Below are positions 54,419 through 64,000 of a stretch of DNA of 64,000 nucleotides, one piece after another. Position numbers and translations under genes: made by a program. Each line of letters begins with the position of its first letter. Within the stretch, counting starts at the first letter, position 1. This stretch comes from Vanessa cardui (Eukaryota > Arthropoda > Insecta > Lepidoptera > Nymphalidae), in assembly GCF_905220365.1 (NCBI RefSeq), contig NC_061129.1:1674803-1738802 (forward strand), in the 5' to 3' direction. A model generated the notes under the pieces. It worked only from the letters and a program-made list of their open reading frames with translations. It made no database searches and was not told the DNA's origin.

Positions 54419-54751
54419 TCACGACCGGAAGTTACATTTAGCGAGCATCAGCTTCAAGTGTGCGATTTCGTCATCTTTTGCCGCTAGCTCCTCTTTCAGT
54501 AGACGTATTGTATCGTCCTTGTTTTCAGAGAGGGTGCTGAGTTCTTCAAGGAGTTGCGTCGTGTCTAACCGCTTGTTCGGTCGCCTCTGGATCAGCTTGC
54601 CGATGATGTGAGCTATCTTTGGGTAGTTCGCGGTTAGGTTCGCCGGAATCTGCCCCTTCCGAAGGCCCGTTATAGTTTTCACACGCTCCATGTCTGTGCC
54701 GAACGGCTCCACCATCTCCAGAAGTATGATGCCCAGGGAATACATGTCGCT
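54419..54751 (-). CDS. EIF2AK1: HRI-type kinase, terminal exon
   Basis: Minus-strand acceptor cgttttcag, then AGC GAC ATG: SDMYSLGIILLEMVEPFG, continuing kinase subdomains IX-XI and the coiled coil to TGA at 54419-54421. 110 codons plus stop, phase 0 with the preceding exon (..NPK). Confidence 0.9.
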   Translation of the reverse strand, partial: SDMYSLGIILLEMVEPFGTDMERVKTITGLRKGQIPANLTANYPKIAHIIGKLIQRRPNKRLDTTQLLEELSTLSENKDDTIRLLKEELAAKDDEIAHLKLMLAKCNFRS

Positions 54752-56701
54752 CTGAAAACGTTTAAGCAAGTGATTCATTAATTATTATAGAAAGCTATAA
54801 ATATATTTTTGTTTTAATTTGTAAAACGAGCAGAGATGGCCCAGTGGTTAGAACGCGTGGATATTAACCGATGATTACGGGTTCAAACCCAGGCAAGTAT
54901 CACTATATGTATATATGTGCTTAATTTGTGTTTATAATTCATCTCGTGCTCGGCGGTGAAGGAAAACATCGTGAGGAAACCTGCATGTGTCTAATTTCAT
55001 TGAAATTCTGCCACATGTGCATTCCACCAACCCGCATTGAAACAGCGTGGTGGAAAATGTTCCAAACCCTCTCCTTAATGGAAGAGGAGGCCTTATCTCA
55101 GCAGTATCTTAAAAAAAACTGTTGCTGAATAATGAATTATTTCTTTAATAATTTAAAACAAGTTTATAATTATTTTTATGCAGAAACATAAAAGTTGTGC
55201 TTAAAACATGGCAACATTAGTCACTAGAACTCAAAGAATATATTTTTCTATATAGCGAAGCATGACTGTAATTTTCCAATCTAGTCTCAGTTTTTGAATG
55301 TTTGACAACAAATTAATGAATTTTCAATCTTAATATATCGTGAATAAATGTGATATTGAGAATATCTTACCTTAGGATTGCATTGCCCCTCTAGTTGTTC
55401 CGGCGCAGCGTACAAATGCGTACCGAGGGCCAATCCGCTGTGAGATTGCTGCAACGGACAAGCCAAGCCGAAATCGCCTAGCTGCACGAGTAGCCCATTT
55501 TCACTCTGAGCCACGAACACATTACTGGGCTTTACGTCGTGATGGATAATCCCCTTCGAATGAATATAATGCAGTCCCCGGACCAGCTGAGTGAACATGT
55601 CAACCAGGACACGAGTCCACGCCACGTTGGAATCAGAAAAAGTGGAGTCGTAGCAGTTGGAATCAGTCGAGTCACTGTGTTGCAGGGTTAGATCTTCGGA
55701 GTTTTTCCTCGAGAGCATCATATGGTTATTGCGCTCGTCTAGCCACTGCTTAAGGGTTTGTTGACAGTAAGTCATTTGTATATACAGGGTGGCCCATTTC
55801 AAGTTAACTCGTGAACAGTTTTCGTATTCTTTGCCCGACATAAGTTTGCACACAGCGTTCTGCTCCGCTGAACTCGAGTCTTCCTCGTCGTCCAACTCTT
55901 CATCAGAAGATACGGAATTGTCCAAAGTATTCGATCTCTCAAATGATATTATGAAGTCAGACTGGCTATAGTGCTTGGTTAATTCTTTAGAATTGTACGT
56001 TTTAAATGATTTCATGATGTCAGGATAAACAGAAGAATCTTTGTTAGATCCCATTGAGAAATCATCATGATCAGTGTCCATTTTAAATGTCTTTTTCTTC
56101 TTAACTTTCGATTCTATCATCGGTTCCAGCCACGCGGCCTTATAATTGACTATGTTCGTGTGATTTAAGCTGGCGATTGTTTTCACTTCAGCCAAATGCG
56201 TCATTATGGAATTAACGTCCGATGATTTGATAAAAACTTTTTTCACAGCGTATTCGACGCCATCTAACCTATGTCGCGCTTTGAACACGCTACCGAAACC
56301 CCCACCCGCTATAAAGTATAGCTCTTCAAACTCCTTGTGGTATCGCGACCACTCCAGAGCCGAACTAGTGATGGGCCACGACACTGGGAGTGGAATCGGT
56401 ATTTCTGAACCACTGGCGACTGTGACGAGCTGGTAAAGAGCTCTCTGATACTGACTTCTCATCACTTCGAACTCTCCCATCGAATATGAGTTATCAATTA
56501 AATTCATACTGTGAAGTTTCTCACAAATTGTGTTGTACAGTTGGTTGGCTCTGTTGAGGTCCTTTTCGAGGAGCGAACATAACTGCTTAACCAAAGACTG
56601 TACGAGTAAGCTGATGGGCGTTGTTGCTGTGGAGTTGATGACTTCGATGTGTTGCATGCTCTGCTGCAAGATGGAATCATGGTGACTATTGCGAGCAATA
56701 C
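54419..56701 (-). CDS. EIF2AK1: Heme-regulated eIF2-alpha kinase (HRI type), 5'-partial
   Basis: Join complement(55371-56701, 54419-54751): 553 complete codons after a split first codon, so N-terminal residues from an upstream exon are missing. The N-terminal part (LLVQSLVKQLCSLLEKD.., ..EKLHSMNLID) matches the HRI N-terminal domain. Then come EFEELYFIAGGGFGSVFKAR (Gly loop), YAVKK (VAIK Lys), an acidic Ser-rich insert of about 110 residues and the catalytic loop IIHHDVKPSN. DFGLAC, GTHLYAAPEQLEG, SDMYSLGIILLEM and PFGTDMERVKTITGLRKGQ follow, the last two strongly HRI-like. The C-terminal coiled coil is KDDTIRLLKEELAAKDDEI. The family phosphorylates eIF2-alpha in the cytosol to reduce translation under heme shortage or oxidative and mitochondrial stress. 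Silkworm has such a kinase (BeK). Oddity: HHD replaces the usual HRD. The catalytic Asp, Lys and DFG remain. GCN2 and PERK lack this N-terminal domain, so HRI is clearly the best fit. Confidence 0.9.
54752..55370 (-). other. HRI-type kinase last intron, with a SINE
   Basis: 619 bp, donor gtaaga at 55370-55365 and acceptor ending 54752 (minus strand). Nearly half is the SINE at 54829-55105, in the opposite orientation to the gene. Confidence 0.85.
54829..55105 (+). mobile_element. tRNA-derived SINE, 3'-truncated
   Basis: A box tggcccagtgg (54837-54847) and B box ggttcaaaccc (54880-54890), then the full body to 'ggccttatctcagcag', where it stops short of the tail. Antisense to the host gene. 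Confidence 0.9.
55371..56701 (-). CDS. EIF2AK1: HRI-type kinase, large exon with N-terminal domain and most of the kinase
   Basis: Acceptor aatttccag ends at 56702. The first two bases (GT) finish a split codon, then ATT GCT CGC AAT..; 443 codons to AAG before gtaaga. The frame contains no ATG at its beginning; the first Met is 15 codons in (SMQHIE), so the true start is expected in an upstream exon. Confidence 0.9.
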
Positions 56702-58396
56702 CTGGAAATTAAAAAATAAATCTATATGTTAAGTGTTCTAATTTTTTTTATATGTTCATTCATATCTAATCAATTATGATATATTCATTTAGTGGTAGGG
56801 CTGTGATAGGGCTCATCATTTATTGTACCACCGAACCGAAATACTAGTTATATTCCGTTTTGAAGATGAGATACTATAAGTATAGGTACAAGGGTTATAC
56901 AAAGCATTTTAGTTCCCAATTCAATCAATAATCATAAAATTCTCTCAATGAGTTCAATTTACCTTTATAGTAAAGTAGTTTCATGTCAAACGATTCAGAA
57001 ATATAATCGTAAATGTAAAAATGTAACGAAAAAATATTATCGAAAATATCATTTACATATATTTTAAAAACGATCTGTAGAAATACTGAAAAGGTAAAAC
57101 TTGATTCAATTTAAAAGGGAAATCTCCGGAAATAATAATTCAATTATTGTTCTTACTGGTTGAAATACAATACACCTGAGTTTCTTTTAGATATAAATTT
57201 ATATCGGATCGCGGGTTGTTTTTGATTTCGCTAGTTTAGTATCTAAGTCAGTGATATTCTAATAATCAGATATGTTATATACATACTAAACAACAGAAAA
57301 AAGTGTGCCGCGCCGGGGACCGTTTATTTTAGTTTATTTTTACATTTCGTTAAAAGTAAAAAGGATAGCTTGATAAAAACAATAAGTAAAAGGGATAACT
57401 AGATGTTTTAATTACGCAAAACGTATTACTACGTAATTATAATGAATTATAAAGTATTACTACGTAAAATAACTAAAGGCAAACGTCCCAATTAGGACGT
57501 TTTCTAGTCTTCACTTTTTGCGCGTTAATAACATAATTGATCTAAGTACAAGGAAGCCTACAGCAATTATATTATTATTAATCACACATCTTAGCTTACT
57601 TTTAACGCACCTTACCTTTAAGAGTTATACCTTTTTTATATTTATAAGGAATGTTTTAAAAATTAAATATTGTAGGTATAATTTATTATGTACTTACAAC
57701 AAATTTTATTATTCTGATAAATCATATTAATATTATACAAATATACACACGAACACACAAACGATTCTAATAACGAATTAGTTTAAAGATTCCGATTTTA
57801 TTAGGATGTTTATCATAATATTTTATCATCACCAGTGATATTAGACATTTTCTGTATACAAACAACAACAATGAACAAAAAGTAATGAAAAAAATTCACT
57901 GCCACAGATAATTCTGGAATATCAAATGTGGTCAGTGGTTTGTTTGTAGTTACATATTTATAATCATCGAATTGTTGAAACATTTCCTCATTTAAGTTTA
58001 ATAAGTAGCATTATTTTAGTCACGTAATTTACGAAATTTTGTTAATATAATGTATTGTCATGAGAGCTAAATTTTGTGAAGAAACTGAATTGGTTTTAAT
58101 CAAGTTTAATAAAAATAAATTATACCGTTTAATGAAGACAATTGACACAATAATCCTGGTTACACAATGTATTTGGCATATGTACACAAGAGAACATATA
58201 TATAGTTATATACTATACAGCCGAAAAATATTACAAGATTTGATTCCTATATATATTGATTGAATTAAATCATATTAAAATGTTATGATATTGTCTGGAA
58301 TTAAAAATATAAGGCTAATTAATGCTAATATTATAAATGCGAAATTAACTTCGCATTACATCTTCACTTTTAAGCAGATGAGGTAATACTTAAACT
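56702..58396. other. Upstream flank or 5' intron of the HRI-type kinase
   Basis: Probably contains intron and perhaps the missing first exon. One weak candidate: ATG at 57725 on - with nine codons and a donor gttgtaagt at 57697 whose phase fits the acceptor at 56702. A degenerate family D fragment lies near 56795-56920. No other exon is supportable. Confidence 0.35.
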
Positions 58397-58651
58397 GTTA
58401 TTAGGAATTGTGTAATTCGACGTGTATCCGTTAGGAGGTGATAGCCACGTACCAACCAGTCTCTTCTTCTCTTCAATCATGTTCTCTAGCTTTTTTCAAA
58501 ATTTGTCAAAAATGCCACTACAAAAATTGCGAGTGATAACTCAAAAATGGTTCACTTTTGGATGATGCATATGGGGGTTTAAATTATTGCAAATAGTCAC
58601 CCCTTTCACCTCCTAACCGGATATACGTCGAATTACCAATAACCCTGTATA
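58397..58651. mobile_element. MITE-like element, family B, shorter copy
   Basis: Left end 'gtgtaattcgacgtgtatcc', then gttaggaggtgata; right end 'tcacctcctaaccggatata', then cgtcgaattaccaataaccc. The interior shares 'aaaatttgtcaaaaatgcc' and 'ggttcacttttggatgatgc' with the copy at 6814-7348. About 255 bp. Confidence 0.75.
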
Positions 58652-59040
58652 TATATGTATGTAAATTAAAAATAGGCTCACAAAAGTATATCCAATCTAA
58701 TCAGAGGAGGATTACATACATTGCCAATAAATACCTCGGAACCCAAGACAACTGAACACAGGCTTATTCAACTGCGAAACCGTAACATAATAACACTATG
58801 AATTGATTTTTGCCAGTAGAATATACAAATGGGTATCTAAACATACCCCGTTGGGTTTGCAGACCTACCGTCAAGTAAAATTAGTCTTAATGATTCTATT
58901 GGATTTATAAAGAAACATTTTGAACATTGGTAAAGGACTATTTCGATTTTAGAAAATTAGAAGTAATACTATTATTGTATTACACATTTGTTAGAATTAT
59001 TTCTTTACACATTGTATATTTATAATTTAATTCAATTCTT
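58652..59040. other. Intergenic with a degenerate family D copy
   Basis: 58712-58880 keeps only parts of family D ('cattgccaataaatacctcg', 'tttttgccagtagaatatac', 'agacctaccgtcaagta'). No gene. Confidence 0.45.
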
Positions 59041-59259
59041 GGTTTAATGACTTTTAGTTGTGCTGACAGGGCACATATTATTTCGCCAATGTCACGTAGG
59101 ATGGAGAAGACACGAAAGAGACTGATTGGTACGGTTGAGGAAATTAAATTTAACAATTAAATTTTGAATACTAGCATTGTAGTATAAATTCCCTTTTTAA
59201 TTTTTAACCTAGAACAACACAAACTATGTATACTAAAATGTAGCACTCAATTGGACTAT

Positions 59260-60116
59260 TCACAACTTAATTTTATTACATTTAATATATTTACATATAT
59301 AAGAACAAAATGGACTAAACACAAACGTCAACAAACATTCAACATTTATAGGGCGAGGGACTATAGGAAGGAGAACGTCGAAAATGGGATGAAATTTAGG
59401 ACAAAGGAACAGGATATGGGTTGCGGGACCTTCGTCTAGGCCACATTCACACAGCGAGAGATCACGAACTCTTATCTTTGTTAGATGGACAGGTCTGCAA
59501 GAATGGCCGAGTCGTAAACGACATATAGTGGAAATGATAAAACGATCAGCGTGCCTGTGAAATGAAAACCAAGGACGCCGGAATTTTAAGTTGTAACGCC
59601 GAATAATAATTACCCTTAACCGATTTTGATGAAATCCAAAAAGAGTTCTAGGATTGATGCAATTTAACTTTCGCAAGAGTGAGCAAATATCTAGCGGAAT
59701 TGACAAAATGCTCCGATGAACCAAATTTTATAGCAGATTTAGCATATGAGTCAGCCATGTCATTTCCAATAATACCTAAATGACTTGGAATCCAGACAAG
59801 CAAAACCTGTAGACCCTGTTGATGACAGGACAACAGGGCCTCTCTGACCTTTAAAAACGACAGAAAATTTGCTACAAAAATGATTTTCTTTAATGGCCTA
59901 CAGACAACTTAAGGAGTCACATAAAATAATTGACTGTGGTATATTGTGTATCTGGGCGTACTTAATAGCTTCCAGTAAAGCAATAGCCTCACCAGAAAAT
60001 ACAGCAGTTTCAGGGGGCATTTAAATAGAAGGGCTATTTTATATTTAGGTATCCAACAAGCTGCGCCAACGCATCCGATTGGTGAGAGTTTAGAGGCATC
60101 AGTATATATAGCGAGG
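59260..60116 (-). pseudogene. LINE RNase H domain and C-terminal Cys-His region
   Basis: Fragments in shifting frames: AIYTDASKLSPIGCVGAA (about 60050-60116), SGEAIALLEAIKYAQIH, DSLS, then WIPSHLGIIGNDMADSYAKS (about 59730-59795), the conserved RNase H end. The last frame ends with CECGLDEGPATHILFLCPKF (CxC..H..C motif, about 59390-59450). Confidence 0.8.
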
Positions 60117-60479
60117 TGATTTGGTCAATTTTGATGAAAACATATTTGACCAATTTCAACTTTCGACTGCAGTATCAGAAGAACCTTTCATGAGACCGAG
60201 GTTTGTGATTATAAGAGGATTAAATAAAAGAGTCTTAAAGGAGGTGGCAAAAAAGAGGTTAGAAGGAAAATTTGTAAGGGGATGAGGAAGGTATATTTAA
60301 GAAAACTGTTTAATAGGAATGAGGATTTAGGACTGTCTGGGTTGCAAAGGTGGGATAATTTGTTTAAACTGGGCAAAAGAGTTCAGTGATCAAAGTTCAG
60401 TGATCTTAGCCAAAGTTGATGATAGGTCTGTATGAGTTGCAATCTGAAGGATTCTTACCCAGTTTAAGAATCGGGATAA

Positions 60480-60640
60480 CAATTGTGTCTTCCAAGGTTG
60501 CGGGACAATTCCTTTTATAAAAACCGAGTTAATTATATTTAAAAAACAATTGTAGCTTTATCGTTTAATTTAGAAATAAAAGAGTAAAGAACGCCGTCTT
60601 CCCCAGGAGTAGAATAAGATAAACCATTTAACGCACATTG
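60480..60640 (-). pseudogene. LINE RT, N-terminal remnant
   Basis: SPGEDGVLYSFISKLNDKAT on - near 60570-60615 corresponds to the SPGxDG motif at the start of the RT domain. The following sequence soon breaks down, and the next readable part resembles the region after the RT core, so an internal deletion of the palm is inferred near 60440. Confidence 0.6.
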
Positions 60641-60899
60641 AAGCTCAGAAAAAGAAAAGGAGGCATCCATTTCATCCAAAGTAGATCGATCATGGAATCA
60701 ACAGACTCAGCATATGCAGACCAGTTAACATTTTTTAATTTATATTTGAATAAGGAATTTGGATGGATATGGGGAATAGACCGGTGATTTAAAGAAAGGA
60801 GTATAGAAAAGTGGTTACTGCCAAAAGAGGATGGGAGGACATTCCAGGATATTTGAGAAGCGAGGACTGGAGAGGATAAGGATAAGTCTACAGCGGAAT

Positions 60900-61493
60900 T
60901 TGGGTTTTAGTTAGGTTAACTCAACCATGGTGAGCCATTATTGAGGACCCCGAGGTTTGCGTCATAAAATATGTCCATCAACAAGAGAGCCAATGGATCA
61001 CAGAAATGTGAACACCAGGAGGTGTGATGGGCGTTAAAATCTCCCATGACAAGGATAGGACTAGGAAGAGAGGAGAAGATGGCGGATAAATCAGGAATTA
61101 TAGCTGGATTATGCTGAGGGAATACAGGGAAACAAAAGAGATGTTGAGGGCTCTAACAGCAACATCAGTAATATGCTGGCCGGGCAGGGATAAAGGGATT
61201 TGGGAGAAGAGAAGGGAGTGCCGAATAAAAATGGCACTCCCGGCGTGACCGTCATTCCTGTCATCTCTCAAACAGGAGAAGCCCAGTACCCGGAAACGGG
61301 ATCCAAGGATCAACCAAGTTTCAGAGATGGCAATAATGACAGGTTTATGGAGATTAACTAGAGAGAAGAGTTCATAATTTTTAGACCGGACGATCTTGCA
61401 GTTCCATTGAAGGAAGCTGGTTTCGGGCCATTTCGAAGGATAGAGAACAATTGACCTTGTCTTGAGCAAATTTGGACGATAAGGAGATATCAT
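60900..61493 (-). pseudogene. LINE apurinic-type (EEP) endonuclease remnant
   Basis: LQWNCKIVRSKNYELFSLVN and ISETWL near the start, then DDRNDGHAGSAIFIRHS, and after a frameshift MGDFNAHHTSWCSHFCDPLA (about 61000-61052). This is the order of motifs expected for the endonuclease of non-LTR ORF2. Confidence 0.8.
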
Positions 61494-61629
61494 AACAGGT
61501 TGAGGTAATGCTAAGAAGTATCTTCGTTAACATTTCTAAGAAATTAGTATTGTTATTTACGGGGAGATGAGTATTTTGGTTGAGAGCACAACCATTGAGA
61601 GCAGTAGAATGACAATTATTAATGATAGA

Positions 61630-62641
61630 TTAGTGGACCTGTTTATCGTATTCCTTTCCAACCGGTGATCTTGGGCGAGGAGTACTTAAAACAGTCTTAC
61701 GATAGGATCTGATAGATGAAGGGATAGGTTCGTTTGGGATAGTTGGAGAATATGTAGGAGGGGTAAACATCCCTTTTGCATTTTCTGCATAGGATCTGCG
61801 TACAGGAGGGAACCGTGAGGATGCTTCAATAAAACACATTATCTTGGGCCATAATAATTTTTATGGATTGTTGACGTGAAAATTCAGGACAGTCCGTAAA
61901 AGTAAAGTAACAGCCTGTAAATTTCCCACTGCTGGGCTAAAGGCCTCCTCTCCTTTTGAGGAGAAGGTTTAGAACATATTCCACCACCAGTGGAGTTATA
62001 CTTACATCACAAGACACCTGTGTGGTATTTGGAGCACTTAAAACATCTAGGTTGTAATCTACACTGAGTTTTTATATGACCATAACGGCAGCAGTTCAGG
62101 CATTGGATCGTGGATGGTTTATAAGTTTCTACAGGAAGGGAAGTATGGTAGGAAAACACTTTATTGGGAAGCATTTGTCCCCTAAATGTGATAACCACTG
62201 ATTGGGTAGGGACCCATGTAACAAGACCATCAGTCAAAGTTTTCCTGTTAAAGCATCTGAATTTGAACCAGAGGGAGTTTCGAGTGACGTTGCTAATTCA
62301 TCCATTGTCCAGTCCACGGGAATACCCTTACTCAAGTAATACCCCATTCTAGTAATATTGAGTGTCGGTACAGTAGATTTGTAATTACGTATTTCAATAA
62401 CATGGTTAGCTTGAAAGAGTTTGCTACATTGCTTGTTGAAAACTCAACAGATATTTTTTTTATGGCCTACATTCTTGAGACAATCATTAATAATGCCACT
62501 AATTTTGTGTGTATGTAAAAATTGCCCAAATTTGATAGCCCGTATAGCAGTCGCGGGACACATGAAAGAAGAACAATTATCAGGAACTAAATCTATTGAG
62601 CCACCTGGATTAGGGGGTTCGGGAGGAAGAACAAACTCCAT
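61630..62641 (-). pseudogene. LINE ORF1 (gag-like) remnant with CCHC knuckles
   Basis: The N-terminal part starts MEFVLPPEPPNPGGS near 62641. CLNCCRYGHIKTQCRLQPRC and CFKCSKYHTG near 62010-62100 are CCHC zinc knuckles of retroelement gag proteins. Interrupted by frameshifts and by the SINE at 61912. Confidence 0.75.
61912..61990 (-). mobile_element. SINE 3' fragment nested in the LINE
   Basis: 'agcctgtaaatttcccactg', 'ctgggctaaaggcctcctct', 'gaggagaaggtttagaacat', 'attccaccacc' in reverse orientation, inserted in the gag remnant. Shows that SINE activity continued after the LINE landed. Confidence 0.85.
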
Positions 62642-63316
62642 TATAAAATTTAAAAACTACGTAATATTAAAATACAGTAAATACTCACAATATGTATAAA
62701 TATTAGTAACACCACTAAAGCCGAATACCAACAAATAGCACTATTAACAATAAAATACACTACAGAACTACATGTCAACACTCAAAATCCCTTAACACAT
62801 GTGTTAACCAACACTAACACAGGCGAAAAAAAAAAACAATTATAATTTAGTACAACAATTTAATTATAATATGTCAATTGACTATTTTTAGAATATGTTG
62901 TAATAGCCGAATGTCTGATACTGGCTGGTAAGAAAAATAATGTCAAAAAATTGAACATGGGGTCCGTATCTTGTTATGATTGTAATTATTTTTAAAATAA
63001 TTAGAATTATAGGTCAGATTTGGACATAAATATGGGATGTATTGTGAAACACGGACTAGTGGGTAAAACAAATGAATCTAGAAGAATATCATTGTTTAAA
63101 CTTGTGACCATCCTAAGACATGTTATTAATTATACACTGATTAATTATATAGCAATGCCATTGACCAATCGCAGGGAACATATAAATCAGAGGTGATTTT
63201 TCTTTACTCCTTGATTGATTGGTACACATAGCAAGTTTCACAAAATTTATGGCTTATTTCACAAAACAAAATGTATTATTTTAAATGATGCAATATAAAA
63301 CAAGTATTTCTTTATC

Positions 63317-63361
63317 TTTCATACTTTGATTGAAGTGGATAACTTCAATCAAAGTATGAAA
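63317..63361. repeat. Perfect hairpin, 19-bp arms
   Basis: tttcatactttgattgaag (63317-63335) and cttcaatcaaagtatgaaa (63343-63361) are exact reverse complements with loop tggataa. Confidence 0.95.
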
Positions 63362-63495
63362 CCTATGCAATTGATTAATTGTTGAATTATTTTGATAAGA
63401 TATAATAATATCACACCTGAAGCGGTATTACCCATGATCGCTCCGGAATAAATGATTTATGATAAAGACAATGCAGTTATGCGCTCCTTGACATA

Positions 63496-63535
63496 TAACA
63501 TGTTCGAACATGTTGCAACATGTATGCACATGTTG
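63496..63535. repeat. Four CATG-centred decamers, 10-bp period
   Basis: CATG cores at 63499, 63509, 63519 and 63529, each inside an acatgt context. The first two form the perfect palindrome aacatgttcgaacatgtt (63497-63514); the last two are a further inverted pair (gcaacatgt / acatgttgc). Confidence 0.9.
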
Positions 63536-63919
63536 CTTTAAACTAATGCATTGCCAATTACATGCATGTTTCTGCATTTTCTATGCCAATTTCGATTCAA
63601 GAGTCATTATTTTACAAAAAAAGGTAGTTAAGTATTAGAATATAAGATTTTTAAACATTATACTCTCAGATTATCCTTATTATTGTATTATTTGTATGTT
63701 TGTCTGTTGAGGCTTGGCATGGTAATTTTATAATTTCAATAACTACTCCTAATATTGATAATAATAATCTTATCAGTATTAAATTACTAAGCTTGTGATG
63801 ATAGCAGGCATAACAAATATTCATAAATCAAATCGAGAAGTAAGATTTATTTCAAAGGCACAATTAATACCTCATGGCACATATGTCTCGTTTTTAACAT
63901 AACAAACAAACAAATGGCT

Positions 63920-64000
63920 TACCACTGTCTGTCCCTATGTATATTAGATCTTTAAAATTATACAACAGATCTTGATATTTTTCTTTTAAATAGATAGATT
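63920..64000 (-). mobile_element. Family C repeat, cut by the window end
   Basis: 'accactgtctgtccctatgt', 'tagatctttaaaattataca', then 'cttttaaatagatagatt', as in the reverse copy at 8411-8675. Confidence 0.7.

Larger units (their letters stand above)
59041..62830 (-). mobile_element. Decayed I-group LINE with RNase H, RT core lost
   Basis: Read on -, ORF1 (gag, from ATG near 62641) is followed by an EEP endonuclease, a short N-terminal RT piece, an RNase H domain and a C-terminal Cys-His motif. Many stops and frameshifts are present, and ORF2 is far shorter than usual because no FxDD-containing RT core could be found. RNase H together with gag zinc knuckles points to the I group; R1- or Jockey-type is less likely. 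A SINE fragment is inserted at 61912-61990. Confidence 0.8.
62831..63919. other. Intergenic; two notable short palindromic structures
   Basis: AT-rich sequence without gene signal. Holds the hairpin at 63317-63361 and the 10-bp-phased CATG series at 63496-63535, listed separately. Confidence 0.45.

Noticed and set aside
61098..61493. Host endonuclease gene
   Set aside because: The EEP motifs continue into a frameshifted GDFNAHHTSW part and are flanked by gag knuckles and RNase H, so it is LINE debris.

Overview
This window is nuclear DNA of a lepidopteran, probably a nymphalid-type butterfly. It is AT-rich. It is crowded with tRNA-derived SINEs that have clear A and B boxes and TTG-repeat tails, resembling the Metulj-type SINEs of butterflies. 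It also holds 5'-truncated non-LTR tails ending in ATTTTG repeats, short inverted-repeat elements, RTE-like ends and a long Helentron. Host genes have short GT-AG exons, one intron of 13.75 kb, and almost no long reading frames outside transposons. The species assignment is inference from repeat content.

Layout. 1-1.4 kb: intron and terminal coding exon of a CMGC kinase, best matched to the DYRK family, on +. 1.4-21 kb: intergenic, with many repeats, including a 1.5-kb truncated non-LTR element whose RT frame is still open (11.1-12.6 kb). 21.2-29.7 kb: an 8.5-kb Helentron on -, inserted in the A-run of an older repeat. Its one long frame carries a Ulp1-like protease, a DUF6570-like region, an HUH Rep, a Pif1-type helicase and an EEP endonuclease. 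Its leader holds a 626-bp imperfect fold-back. 29.7-35.2 kb: intergenic repeats. 35.5-53.6 kb: a six-exon secreted protein on + with two C-terminal fasciclin (FAS1) domains (1015 aa as reconstructed). 54.4-56.7 kb: the last two exons of a heme-regulated eIF2-alpha kinase (HRI/EIF2AK1 type) on -, convergent with the FAS1 gene. 59.0-62.8 kb: a decayed I-group LINE on -, with remains of gag zinc knuckles, endonuclease and RNase H. The RT core appears to be lost.

The host genes share no evident pathway. The kinase genes act in signalling and translation control, and the FAS1 protein is extracellular. The FAS1 and HRI genes are tail to tail, with about 0.8 kb between stop codons. The Helentron is the most unusual object: its reading frame is uninterrupted, both termini can be read, and its insertion point is defined by a split host repeat. 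Family assignments rest on motif recognition by eye, and no database search was run.
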